NCBI GenBank assembly: GCA_963971575.1 | Contig: OZ020616.1 | Span: 13,113,575-13,177,574, forward strand | Length of the DNA stretch: 64,000 bases | Reading direction: 5' to 3' | DNA from: Liopterus haemorrhoidalis | Taxonomy: Eukaryota > Arthropoda > Insecta > Coleoptera > Dytiscidae | Shown here: in pieces, positions 33,151 to 44,338 of the stretch | Position numbering within the stretch: the first letter of the stretch is position 1 | How the letters are laid out: the number at the start of each line of letters is the position of its first letter | Program-made: the position numbers and the translations under genes | Notes under the pieces: generated by a model | The model's database searches: none | The model's input: the letters and a program-made list of their open reading frames with translations, nothing else | Told to the model about the DNA's origin: nothing

Positions 33151-34390
33151 GCTTTATTTGTCTCTACAATTTAATATAGCTATAAAAGAGTCTATAATTT
33201 ATTGATATGATTTTATTATTTTTGCAATAGATTCCCTGGAGAAATAAGTTCATTGAAGAGTTCGTTCACCTGCCGTTACGTCAGAAAAAATATCGAATTT
33301 TCATCTTTACCAGGTCGCCGGGCAAAGGACGCTTATACATATACAATTTTATGAAAGCGGAGACAAAAGAAAAGAAGAGTTAGCTACTCTATTGACCTTG
33401 ACGTATTTTTTTGTGCATAAAGGTAAAGTACCTGTCCCATGGTTTAATAAAAACGAACTCTAAATCTATATAAATAAAATACAAGATCTGAATACATCTG
33501 TGACCCGACGTATCCAAGAATTAGCACGGCACCCAACAGGTACCACAACGTTAGGAAGCAGCCATTTAACACTAAAATTTATAAGGAATATGTGATAAAA
33601 TAAAACTCAAATGCATGTAGTACACGATGCGATTTCTCGTTTTGAATCTCGTACAACTTATAGTACACAAATTATTGTATCGTGTACTACAGGATTTTCG
33701 TACGAGATCTTGTATGATATTGAAAACCAACCAATATTTATTGTCTCGACCTAAAATATTGGACAGAATGAACCAATAATGGCGCAGTATAAAATGCGCA
33801 TATCCATGTGACCGAGCGAAGAACTGTTCATCTGTCAAACATATTTCTAGGTTATTTAGTATCAACTTAAGCAATATTTTTTCTTATTTTGTTTAAAATA
33901 AATAGGATTTAGCTGTTCACATTCTTAGGACATTTATATATACGTTTGGATTTTTTCAACATCTTATTATCAAACATACTTAACTAGTAACTTATCTAAG
34001 GTGACCATTAAACATTCCAATCCGGGAAAAAAGTACCGGGGGAATTATTATTATTATTATTATTTTTATTATGTTTGTAGATTTTTTTCATTTCTTTACC
34101 ACAAACTACTCTTGATTACAATTTCTATACTTCTCATTTATTTATTCAAGTTGGGTGTTATGCATAAAACAAATTCAACGAAATCATTATTTATATAATA
34201 CGTTTTTATTTTCTAACTATTTTATAACGATAATAATGACAACAATAATATTTTTTGATAAAGAAAAATCGTAGTTTTATAGACAAAAATAATACTAACA
34301 AAAAATAAATAAAATATTAATTCTCTTCAATTTCAAATGTAATAAATTAGTTATAAAATAAAACTCTGTATCTTTTCTTCACTTCTTTTA
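33151..34390. other. Gap with minor repeats
   Basis: At 33617-33660 there is GTACACGATGCGATTTCTCG, an inverted relative of a segment at 35357-35400 (CGAGAAATTGCATCGTGTAC). At 34012 a CATTCCAATCCGGG tip resembles a decayed hAT end, followed by an (ATT)n run. No gene recognised. Confidence 0.45.
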
Positions 34391-34395
34391 TTAAT

Positions 34396-34447
34396 AATAC
34401 TAGATGTACATTTCGACAGCTATGCTGTCATCTTCAGTTGTACAGTA
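34396..34447 (-). ncRNA. Hammerhead-ribozyme-like motif in the Penelope element
   Basis: On the minus strand: CTGAAGA (fits the hammerhead core CUGANGA), a six-base-pair stem GACAGC-ATA-GCTGTC offset by one T, GAAA, the palindrome ATGT/ACAT as a very short stem III, then ATC as the cleavage triplet. TAGTA after it can pair with TACAA before CTGAAGA with one mismatch, as stem I across a tandem copy. Penelope-like elements are known to carry minimal hammerheads. The extra T and the short stem III leave activity uncertain. Confidence 0.55.
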
Positions 34448-34559
34448 AATTTAAAATTGAATTTTTTATGTGTTGTTATATTAATGATGAACGAGCAAGT
34501 GAGAGTGCGTGGGGGTATATATTCCCGATTTATCTAGATTATTTTTGATTTTATCTTTG

Positions 34560-35048
34560 GGGTTTCCTAATAGGTCTTTTAATTTAGTTTTACTTTTAAA
34601 AACGGGATAAATGTTAAATTTTTTTTGAACAGGTTTTTGAATTTATAATTAATTTTTGGGTGGTAAGTAAATTTTCTCCGGGTTACTTTCTCCAAGTTTT
34701 CATGGGGTGATAAGGTTGTATTGTTTTTAACGAATTTTTTGTATTGGTGTTATCTTAAAATTTTTTGTACTAATTGTTCATTATATCAATTTTTTCCGCG
34801 GTAGTTATTATAAATTTTAATTCTTTATTGAAATTTTCTTCCGACAAAGGTAAATGTAATAATCTATGTATTAAGCTATGGAAAACAGCATGTTTATGGC
34901 TTTTTGGGCTACTTGAAGTATAAGGGATATAGTTAGTTGTGTGCGTTGGTTTTCTATACACATCAAAATCTAATTTGTTATACTTGTTTTTTATTATTAA
35001 TAAATCTAAGAATGGTAGGGAATTGTTCTGTTCTAATTCATGTGTGAA
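34560..35048 (-). pseudogene. Penelope-like reverse transcriptase C-terminal remnant
   Basis: Reads KFTHELEQNNSLPFLDLLII, then NKLDFDVYRKPTHTTNYIPY and TSSSPKSHKHAVFHSLIHRL, then LPLSEENFNKELKFIITTAE. NNSLPFLDxL and the VYRKPTHT...YTSxSPxSHK block are signatures of Penelope-like RTs, just after the catalytic part. A stop at 34770 is followed by traces of further coding (HENLEKVTRRKFTYHPK) in another frame. The copy is dead. Confidence 0.75.
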
Positions 35049-35062
35049 TTTAATTGATAAAT

Positions 35063-35439
35063 TTTAAATGAAAAATAATTCTAATAAATTAGAACAGAAA
35101 ACGGTACGGCTTTGCGAATCCAGGAGATTTACTGCTTTGGGACAAAGATTAATATTATCAGCCTTCAAAAATTGGTGAACTATCTGTCCATTCTAGGTTA
35201 AGTACAATTATTTGAATTTTATCAACTTACAAAAATAGACGTAGTGCGCTTTAATTGGTACAGATTCAACGCGATAAATATTGGATGGTATACTACAATA
35301 ATTTTACATCCGATAATTCTGAACAAAATTCTCAATGCAATAATTATCTTACGACAAATCGCACGAGATTCAAATCGAGAAATTGCATCGTGTACTACAG
35401 GCTTTATACGGCTTGTTGGACAGTGAATTTATTATACGA
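35063..35439. other. Spacer without recognised genes
   Basis: Contains the relative of the 33617 repeat at 35357-35400. Otherwise featureless. Confidence 0.4.
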
Positions 35440-36402
35440 CTAGCAGCGTACCCGTGCTTCGCTACGGTATATTGACGGCCTTCCATCATCCTGCAATTAT
35501 TAAAACTCATGGCTTGTAGATTACATCGGTGATTCTCCCACCAGGTGCTAGGATCACCAGGCTGCAGGGTGAGCTCACTTTGGAGCAGCCCCCGTGGGAC
35601 TGCCTATATGAAAAGTAGTTCTCCCTCAAATCTATCCTTTACCCCAAACCTAGATTTGCCCCTTTACTGGCTGATTAGTGTAAAATCCAGAGATATGTTT
35701 CTAAACATGTGCATGGGTAAACTGTGTAAGCAAAAACCTAGTCAATATCTCATCTGCTCTTAGAGATACTGACGAATCCGTGAAAAAACACTTATCCCCT
35801 TAGGGATAGAACTTCTTCGTGGGTTCTTACATTATACGGAGGAATGTACTCCCCGAATTGCTTGTTTCTTATAATATATACTAATTTACCCGTTTAGGGG
35901 TGATTTTAACAAAACTGTCAAAAAACTTTCAAAAGATTTTAAAAAGACAGCTATGTGCGTGATAGGAATGTTATAACTCAAGAATCATAGGAGGTATGAA
36001 GGGTTTCTATAATTCACCCTGAATCTAGATTTGCTGCTTTAGGGCTGGATTAGGGAAAAAGCTTGAATTATGTTAATATGCGGGTAAACTTTGTAAGCAA
36101 AAACCAAGTCAATATCTCATCGGACCTAAGATATATTGAAGATTTTGTGAAGAAACATTTTACCCCTCTTCATCAGCTTAGGGGTCGAATTTCGAAAAGT
36201 TCTTTATAAATGTATGCTTACGTTCTGGAAAAACACTAATTTACCCTTTAGGGGTTAAATGTAAAAATACTATAAAAAACACTTTCTAAAGAAATTGAAA
36301 AGATACATATGTGTAAATAAAGATTGTTATAACTTAACAAACATTGGAAATACGAAGGGTTCACCTCGATTTTAGATTCAGGCTTTTAGGGATTGATTAA
36401 GA

Positions 36403-37529
36403 CAGGGTTCGGCAACCTGCGGCTCTTAAATTTTCAATAAAAATCTGACCAACACAGAAACTATAGTTACGAAAAAAAATTTCGTGTGTTAAGTAAATTT
36501 TAAAAAAATGTAGATGTGTATAGAAAATGCCGCTAATACTATAATGTTCGCGACACTAGTACTAGAAAAAAATGAAACAACTATGGAGGAAACAGCACAG
36601 GACATTATATTTAAATACTGGAACTCCTTTCCAGCTAACTATTCTATTGCCAGAAGATTAGTTTTTGGGATTTAGCCTTATTTGGGTCCACATACAATTG
36701 CGAACAATTTTTCTCTACGATGAACTACATGAAAAACAAACATAGAAGCAGACTGCAACATAGAACGGATGCAAGTCTAAAAGCGGAACTGCTTCTGAAA
36801 TGCACGAATTACACTCCAAATTTGACAAAATTGGCAGAAAAATACCAAGTCCAATAATCGTATTAAATATTAAAATTAATAATGGTTATATTATTTTTGC
36901 AATACTTTGTTGTATTTACGTTTATATAAATAAAATAAATATTTATAAAAAATATCGTTTTATTTAGGGAAATATTAAAGGCACATTAAGATAGATCCTC
37001 CGCACGGTAAAATAGGTCTTTCGAACGGTATGTTAATCCCAGTGAAAAAAGGTTTTTGCACGATTAAATTGGTCTATGAACGATAATTTACTCAAGATGC
37101 AAAAAGGTTTATGCACGGTAAAATTGGGTCTTTCGAACAGTAAGCTATGCACGGTTGAAAATATCTATCAAACTGCAATATAAGCACGGTAAAAATGTTC
37201 TTTCACGGTTAAAAAGATCTTTCGAATAATAAGTTACGCATGGCTAAAAATGGTGCAAATTTTTTTAATGGGCTATTCATTTTGTTCCGTTAAGAGGAAC
37301 TCTTTTAAAGTTACGAGAACCTTGTTAAAGGAATTGAAAATTTATACCCTTTTATTTATTGTACTTAGAGAAAACAATAACTATTTTTTTTTAAAGTTTC
37401 ATTTGTATACGTGTATCAGTTGTAAATAGTGAAATAATAAATAAATAAATCGAATTAAAACTGCGGCTACCTAAATTTTATATTTTGTACGTTTTTTGCT
37501 CTTCGATTCCAAAAGGTTCCCGACCCCTG
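36403..37529 (+). mobile_element. hAT transposon inside the tandem repeat
   Basis: Ends CAGGGTTCGGCAACCTG and, reversed, CAGGGGTCGGGAACCTT. Flanked by GATTAAGA and GATTAGGA (one mismatch), which are part of the repeat unit. Confidence 0.85.
36590..36857 (+). pseudogene. hAT transposase C-terminal remnant
   Basis: Encodes NSFPANYSIARRLV, then in a shifted frame FGSTYNCEQFFSTMNYMKNK, HRSRLQHRTDASLKAELLLK and LTKLAEKYQVQ with a stop near 36857. FGSTYxCEQxFSxMN is the dimerisation motif of hAT transposases. The rest of the gene is deleted. Confidence 0.8.
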
Positions 37530-37895
37530 GATTAGGACAAAATCTAGAAATAAGTTTTTCAACATTTGTATGGGTAATCTTTGTAAGCAAAAACCAAGTC
37601 GATATTTTATTGGACCTAAGAGATATTGAGGAATCTCTGAAATCACATTTCACCTCTTTTTCGCCCCTTAGAGGTAGAATTTCGAAAAATCCCTCCCTTA
37701 CTGAGTGCTTACGTCATGGAAGGAATATACTTTGCGAATTACATGTATCTATGTCCAAGGGACGTTCTATCGGGTAAAAAATACCAATTTACCCCCTTTG
37801 GGGTGAAATTTTATAAACTGTCACAAACCTTTCGAAACATTTTAAACAGACACTTATGACTTTTATATAAAATATTTATTCGGCAACACTGGCAA

Positions 37896-38893
37896 CGTAC
37901 TTTGTTGATGTAAAAATACCATTTTTTTTTTGCCCCTTATATATTAACGTCGGGCAAGTATTGTAATCGCGAAAATTTTCGATGTCGAGATTTTGACGGA
38001 TGACCACGTTTCATGGTCCAGGGAATCCAAAAAACCTATTTTCAAAGTGCCGTCCGTATGTGTGTGTGTGTCTGTGTGTATACACGATAACTCAAAAACG
38101 GTTTAACTTAAAGAGTTCGTTTTGGTACTAAAAAATTCTCCTAATAATTGGGAAGAACCCTATTGTTTTTTATTAAAATCCGAAACCGGAAACGGAAGTT
38201 ATTAAACTTTAAAATATAAAAAAATTCGTAACTAGTAAACCAAGCCTTGGACAAAAAATTGTATAGGACATAATTTGATGTATTTTTGAAGATTTACCTA
38301 AATATTTTTATAAATTAAAAAATATATATATATGTTTTTAATTTTTTTTTATGTTTTTTTTATGGGAGGGCAAGTCTAGCGGAGGTCTCCCTTCGCCACT
38401 GGTTTAATGTCAAAAGCATGCACTCTAACAAAAAAAATTGACTTATTCAGATGAAGAAACATCGTGAATCCATTCACATAAGTTATATAACTTAATGCAT
38501 TATTTGTGGGATCAGCCTCGTATTATTTTAAGAGCTAAGTTTGCGTATAATTAGTAATGTATTTGCCATGTCTAATTATCGGTGTTGGAAGGTGTGTCGA
38601 TAGAGACAGGATTTACGTCAAAGCGAGTGAATAGATGTGTAGGTAAGCGGAATCCGATAAATGGGAAGTGTAATACACAACGTAACAACATGTAAACCTA
38701 TTACCTCCCTCTCGGCAATATCTTTACAAATATTAGGCTTACAGCAATGAAATTAATGTTAATGAACAGCAAGGTTAAACTAGTGACGTAGTCAGGAAAA
38801 CCTTAAATAAGGGGCAACCGTAACTAAGACAAAATTATCAAGGTGTGGTGTATAGGGCAGTTGGCGAATCAGTGGAGTTGCGTCAATGGAAAC
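37896..38893 (+). repeat. Gap with a GT-rich interspersed repeat
   Basis: At 38040-38130 a (TGTG/TGTC)n run is followed by ACGATAACTCAAAAACGG and AACTTAAAGAGTTCG, then TTTGGTACT. This layout parallels the (GTCT)n end of RepA. The remainder to 38893 has no recognised gene; a GTGACGTAGTCAGG tip near 38784 resembles a hAT end. Confidence 0.5.
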
Positions 38894-39040
38894 TAGGGAT
38901 GAGAAAAAAACATCGAAGTATCGAAAATATCGATGTTTTTACCATCGATGTTCAGATGGCGATAGTATCGATAAAACATCGATGTCTTCTTCCGATGTCG
39001 ATGTTTAAACTTTGAAATTCAGAAACTACAGGTAGAGGCA
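38894..39040 (+). mobile_element. Left end of a hAT-like element with ATCGAT words
   Basis: Begins TAGGGATGAGAAAAAAACAT and carries at least eight ATCGA(T) words within 110 bp, like the subterminal repeats of the hAT elements here. No matching right end was found; RepA copy 2 follows. Confidence 0.4.
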
Positions 39041-39168
39041 CTGGAATCTTAAAAATTTTATTTTTATTAAAATTAGTACACAAAATATAACCGCCTTTTA
39101 TTGTGATATAACAATACTAATAGTGTTAGTTCTTATTATTTTTAGTAGTTAGCAGAATAAGAAAAAAT

Positions 39169-40200
39169 TTATGTGAAGTGTGAATCTTCACACATTTCTG
39201 GGTTTTGCAGGTATTTAGAAACTGAATGATGATTATTTGGGATGCCAAAATATTTTTTTATGAATTTTAATTCGAATGCCTAATACCATTATTAAAGTTT
39301 CTAAATATGTGCAGTATTTATTTCTTCGGCAAGGTTCAGTAAGATTTTTAAAATTGCGCCTATGGCTTCCATTGGTTGCTTATATCATAAGTCCCGCCTT
39401 CTTATTTCGTCAAACAGAATTAAATTATAATTTCAACACTTCCCACTGGTTATTAAATTACGCTTTTAAAAAATAAATGCAACATTTACCAAAATATAAC
39501 TAGAATTTTGACAAAATAATTTAAACAAAATAAAATGCAAAAAAAAAAAAACAGAAAAAATTATAATTAACAGGATTCGAACTCTGCAACGTTCGCACTG
39601 CAAATTACAAAGTGGATCACAAAACCAACTGAGCTACCAGAGTTACTGATCTGGAGTGTTAAATAGCAAATTAATTATTTAACATATTTTAGTTAAAAAC
39701 ACAAAAAATGCATTATTTTCCGAAAACATAATCTGATCCAAAATTCCTGTTGTACTATTCCGGTTCACACCATGTACATTACTTAGAATTTTTTCAGATT
39801 TTTAGTTTAAACCATCTGGGCTATAGGGTGTGGGACAACATTTTTTTTGCACAATTTTGGCAAAATACGCATCAAAATAATTTATTTTGATGAATTTATT
39901 TAAAAATAAAAATTTGATCGTTGATCCACGTACTATGGGCTTTCATTTAATACCCTACTCAAAATTTAAAAAAAATATTTTTGTTTTCGATGAGCACATA
40001 TTTGTTTATATTTTTAGAGGGGTATGTTTTTTAGATGTTTTAGTATTTTTCCTATGTGCGGGTCAATGCGTTGTATAAGAATGCCAAATTTCAACTCTCT
40101 AGGTTTAGCCGTTTGGCTACAATTTTTACCGAACAGACAGACACACGACAAAATGACGGTATATGGGTTTTTTGGTCATACCTACAAAACCCTAAAAATG
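39169..40200 (-). repeat. RepA interspersed repeat, copy 2
   Basis: Left boundary TATGTGAAGTGTGAA with palindrome GTGTGAA-TC-TTCACAC; right boundary GACGGTATATGGG and CATACCTACAAAACCC. It includes a segment (GCGCCTATGGCTTCCATTGG) shared with copy 3 but missing from copy 1. It holds a tRNA-like insert at 39571-39645 unlike those of the other two copies. Confidence 0.75.
39571..39645 (-). ncRNA. tRNA-like segment in RepA copy 2
   Basis: On the minus strand: TAGCTCAGTTGG (perfect A box, 39625-39636), an anticodon-arm-like stretch with CTTTGTAA, and GAGTTCGAATCC (B box, 39573-39582). T-runs at 39541-39560 follow in the minus direction and could stop Pol III. Stems are imperfect, so it is tRNA-derived rather than a working tRNA. 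Confidence 0.6.
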
Positions 40201-40264
40201 GTAAAAAAAGGTCAATTTCACATGTCATAATAAAAAATGATATCTTAATTATAATGATCATAAC

Positions 40265-40385
40265 CAACAAATTAGAGGTATAATTTACAGCGCAAGCAAT
40301 TTTTTAAATGACATTTAAAGTCAGTAATACACTATAAAAGTAACCAAAATAGCCAGTTTGTCTTTACAAAAGTGAACAGCGTATA
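40265..40385 (-). repeat. Interspersed repeat shared with 57050-57175
   Basis: Reversed, it reads GCTGTTCACTTTTGTAAAGA, then GGTTACTTTTATAGTGTATT and ACTGACTTTAAATGTCA, matching the other copy closely. Nature unknown; it may be an end of a Tc1/mariner relic related to 20977-22512, which has a similar CTAGATCTGGTTACTTTAGTG segment. Confidence 0.55.
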
Positions 40386-41005
40386 CCTATTTTTCTCTGG
40401 CTATCCTTCTTTTTAGCACAGTCTTTCTCTTTAATTTTTTTTTTCAGTTTTCCTCTTTAATATTTTCTATTTTCCATTTCTTTACAATTATGACAGTATT
40501 GTTGAAGTTTAGTTGTTGATTTTAAAAGTATCTTCTGTTAGTTTATTGTTAAGCCAAGCAAACACCTTAACTTCCTTTAAAAGTTGAAATATTAAAAGTT
40601 TTTAACTAAATTTCGGAAGCTCTTTAAAATTGAAAAAGTTAAGAACAAATTAAATATTTTACAGCAAAGGTAACAGGACGGAAATATAAATATTGATATA
40701 TCAATGAATTTTATAACGGCTTAAATAATAATCGAAAACTTTTTTAGAAAAAAAATACACAGATAGATAATACAGTAGATTGACCGAAGTGACACGGTTC
40801 ACCCAATTGAAATGAGCCGGCTCACGGCTCACTGCATAGTTTCAAGGATACGATTGATCGGACAATTGTGAGTAGTGACCGAAGTGATCCGGTTCTGGAT
40901 CGCTGTCGATGTTGAACTTCACGAGAACTCGACTTGTAATGTATTATTATAAAGTGTATTTTATCATTAATTTTTAGGGCAGTCTATTTGAAACTAATAG
41001 GCTTA

Positions 41006-42081
41006 TGGCGGTATTCTGAAGTTTCCATCGTAACACCCGTGAACTTAACACCAGTGAAAATAACACTGCTCTATTAAATCAGATTTAACATCGCTGAAAA
41101 AATCAGTATTCTGAACAACCCGATGTAAAATCCAATGTTACAATTTGTTTCCGGTGTAGAATTAACACTGGGGCTAACTTCACGTTCGTTTTGACAGCCG
41201 TGTAAGAATTATGTTTTGTTGGGTTAACGTTTTTAAAACGGTTAAATAATTATTTATAAATTAGAAATAAAAACAGAAAACATTCAAAATGTAACTACTA
41301 TTGCAGAAATATCTAATTTGAAGGCTAAACCAAATGTTACTGCAGGGTTAGGTACGGGTTTAATTATTAATGAAATTCCAGTGTTTGATGTCATTCATAT
41401 TACTGCAAAACTTGTTTCTTTTTTTTTAATTGTAAATCAACATGGGTTTTTACAATTCAGGTAATTTTAACACAGGTAATTTCGATCCTTTTTAATGAGA
41501 GTACTTTCTCAGAAAAATGTTCTAATCTGTAACATATGTAATCACAGGGATTGAGGGGTTGTTTAACCCCGGTAAATCCTACCAAAGATCTCTTACATAA
41601 ATAGGATAGTTTGCAAAAATAGATCAGTCACACCGTTGAGTTGAAAACAGTATATATTGCGAAGTTCCAGAATTTAAAAAAATGAGTGAATCGTTTCAAA
41701 ATGCATCGTTCGAACAGTAAGTATTTTACATGTTAAAAGAAACTTAATGTTATTTTGGTAAAAATTGCATTCTGTACTTCGGCACTGAGTGGAATTTGAG
41801 CCGTTATTTTTTAAGCTTATAAAATAAATTTTCTTTTCTATATAGACAATCACGAAAGCGAAGTGATTTTAGTTGAAAATTTGTTCAAAATAAAATTTAA
41901 CACCACTCTAATCTCAATTCCGTCGAGCTATTTGCTAGCGGTTAATCTAACAACTAAAATGTTAATTCACATCGACGAACGTTAACATAGCGACGTTTCA
42001 GAATACCGTTTTTCTAACATCGTTCCATTTCGGGCGATTCCGTCGATGTGCGACTTAACATCTAACTTCAGAATACCGCCA
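41006..42081. mobile_element. PIF/Harbinger-type non-autonomous element
   Basis: Ends TGGCGGTATTCTGAAGTT and the exact reverse on the right, with TTA on both sides (41003-41005, 42082-42084). GTATTCTGAA-type words and ACATCG repeats occur inside. No transposase recognised. Confidence 0.75.
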
Positions 42082-42084
42082 TTA

Positions 42085-42555
42085 TACCCTTTTCACACAA
42101 GATTTTTAAGACGATTGAACTTAAACTTCATCGATGTTTAATATCGGTTTGCTTTCACACTTGATGTTTACTTTGAAGAAGAAATCTCCATGTAAAGCTA
42201 GTATGTATTGCCAACATAATTTCATATCGTTTGAATTTATTCTGTCATTATTTTGTATATCGAGGTTAGGAGAAGTTTATTTTTTATATTTATTTAAATA
42301 ATAACGCAAATAATCTTCTCATAACCTCGATATATAAAATGATAACAGCTGAACATAGATAAAAGAAGAGAAGCACAAATTCAAGGAGTATTTTTTTATA
42401 ATGGGAATTAAGTTGGCAATGCGGGCGAAGTTTAAGACGCAGATCTCTGTCTTAAACATCGGTCGTGTTTAGACGAGGCCGTACGGTTTCACATTAGCGT
42501 TTAAAGATCCATTCACTTAAACATCCGATCTTAAAGATCTAGTGTGAAAAGGGTA
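42085..42555. mobile_element. Foldback-like element with TA flanks
   Basis: Inverted ends TACCCTTTTCACACAAGAT and, reversed, TACCCTTTTCACACTAGAT, flanked by TA (42083-42084, 42556-42557). Inside is a further hairpin: TATATCGAGGTTA near 42256 against TAACCTCGATATA near 42322. It abuts the preceding element. Confidence 0.65.
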
Positions 42556-42790
42556 TAAGTCTGTACTTTCTTACAACTATATAAAAATATTGCCCAAATC
42601 CCAGATGTCCGATTTATAAGGGCAATAAACATCGCCATAAACTTAACACATCTGGTTTAAAATACAGTAGCTACATAAACAGACATTTTTGTTTACTATT
42701 AACCCGGTAAAAATGTTAGATAATTCACTTCTATAGATTTTTATTTATTTAACTTAATTATTTCTTTATAACAAGGTAATGAGGAAGACA

Positions 42791-42814
42791 GAGAGAGAGA
42801 GAGAGAGAGAGAGA
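42791..42814. repeat. (GA)n microsatellite
   Basis: Twelve GA units. Confidence 0.95.
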
Positions 42815-43157
42815 ATTTGTCAATAGTCATAATTTACGTCTTGAATTCATACTAACAATATTAACAAGAATAAATGTAATAAAGCGGCAAATACTCAGAC
42901 GTTTTCCTCGCATTTATCCCACTCGACCAAACAATTCCGCTTTCCGCTGTCTGTTCACATAATGCAAGAGCCGGCTGGGCGATCTTCTACATACATATTG
43001 TAAACCAACAACCGTGTTGAATGGTGGGAGAACTAACAATTGACCGACCTGTTTCTCGAGGACACGTTTACTTAGCCGGATCGATGATCCGGATTAATGA
43101 GCCGGCTCAGCAAACTGAACGACCTCCACTGATCCGGTTCCGCAAACTGAGCCGTCC

Positions 43158-43744
43158 CATCTCTAATCAATACCATCGCCTCTCAGAATATAGACTTTTT
43201 CTCTTGGGACACCTCTGTATACAAGCATATTTTTGAAATTTTGTATCATTATAACTTTTACAATGTCGAGAACAGAAACTTCATTCAGAATAAAAATAAA
43301 TCTGTGAAAAATAACAAAATGGTATCATTCAACCTTCTGTCCGAATAATTGATTGACAAAATTTTCATAGGGTCCCTCATATTTAATAGTTTTAATCCAG
43401 ATAGAAAAAATCTAGTGCGTAGTATTAAATAATACATGAGATCCGTATAATAAACTCGTCATAAAACCGAACTGTCAGTATAAATAAAGTCGGGAGTTTT
43501 TTATATTATCCTGAGTCCTTGAATCCTGTCTCCAGTCTAGTGATCGACAGCTGACTGCGGCCCAATGCGCCAATCCTGTACATTTCACAGTCTGAACTCT
43601 GACCCAGTAACAGAATAAGGTGAAAGTAAATCACGTAACATGACCTTGGAACTAAGACTGTGAAGGAGGATGAAAATACAGATGATGAAATTAGATCAAT
43701 TAGTTAAAATGACAAAAGACAAAATAACACACGTTAAATATCGC
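43158..43744. other. Gap without recognised genes
   Basis: AT-rich sequence; no motif or repeat ends seen. Confidence 0.4.
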
Positions 43745-43880
43745 AGTGTAGACTAGTGCCGTGTAATTTGTTCACGATGATAACGTGAGTGAACATGAAT
43801 AATATTTTTTCTCGTGCGTGATTAAAAATTTGACGTGACACGTCGTGACTGCAATCACGGCGTGACAACAACAAAATTTT
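43745..43880 (-). mobile_element. Solo end of the CACGCGTGA hAT family
   Basis: Reversed, it matches the right subterminal region of the hAT at 24678-25994 (GCAATCACGGCGTG; AATCACGCACGA; GTTCACTCACG). No second end was found. Confidence 0.65.
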
Positions 43881-43909
43881 ATGCAAGATTGTACAAGTTT
43901 AGTTTTTGT

Positions 43910-44310
43910 TTTTTAGGGTTTTGTAGGTATGATCACCAAACAGTGGCGGATTAAGCCTTCGCTGGGTCCAAGACATTTTTGATTTACGGGCCCTCAACCT
44001 AGAGGCGTTCAAAGTGAAGAGCAAAAAAAAAGGTCCGTACTTCCCAAATCCAAGTGAAGACCAAAAAAAAAGGACCTCATCTCCCAAATCCGGGCCCTTG
44101 AAAATTACGGGCCCAAGACAAATGTCTTTTTTGTCTAAGGCGAAAGTCTTCTCCAAACATTCCTTAGTCTGCCACCAAACATTCCTTAGAACGTCACTCA
44201 TGTGTTTGTCTGTCTGTACGGCAGAAATTGTAGCCAAACGGCTTAACATAGAAAATTAAAATATGGCATGCTTGTACATCTCTTTGACCCATATATAGGA
44301 AGATAAAGTT
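43910..44310 (+). repeat. RepA-related fragment split by a small hAT-like element
   Basis: Outer parts read TTTTTTAGGGTTTTGTAGGT, then after the insertion GTCTGTCTGTACGGCAGAAA, GTAGCCAAACGGCTTAACAT and GGCATGCTTGTACA, as in the fragment at 26033. The insertion begins CAGTGGCGGATTAAG (43941) and ends near CTTAGTCTGCCAC (44177). CACCAAACA occurs at both edges. Confidence 0.6.
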
Positions 44311-44338
44311 AAAAAAAAAACACAACGGGGGCTAAATA

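Larger units (their letters stand above)
34391..35062 (-). mobile_element. Penelope-like retroelement fragment
   Basis: The minus strand holds the C-terminal part of a Penelope-type RT and, past it, a hammerhead-like motif. The GIY-YIG endonuclease region is not recognised. It is truncated on the 5' side near 35060. Confidence 0.7.
35440..37895 (+). repeat. 415-bp tandem-unit repeat element, copy 1 (interrupted)
   Basis: Opens with CTAGCAGCGTACCCGTGCTT and CGCTACGGTATATTGACGG, as copy 2 does at 50390. About three units follow (markers GAATCCGTGAA at about 35775, TTTTGTGAAGAAACATTTTA at 36140, GAATCTCTGAAATCACATTT at 37630), split by a hAT at 36403-37529. Units contain CCCCTTAGGGG/CCCTTTAGGGG palindromes. 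Class unknown. Confidence 0.7.
40773..43157. mobile_element. hAT-like element with GAGCCGGCTC ends, carrying two MITEs
   Basis: Both flanks carry ATGAGCCGGCTCA (40817 and 43097) and GATCCGGTTC words. The right tip, reversed, is TAGAGATGGGACGGCTC. The left tip (TAGATTGACCGAAGTG) matches poorly and no duplication was found. Two other elements lie inside. Confidence 0.45.

Noticed and set aside
39571..39645. A functional tRNA gene
   Set aside because: Promoter boxes are good, but the D, anticodon and acceptor stems are weak and the anticodon loop seems one base too long.
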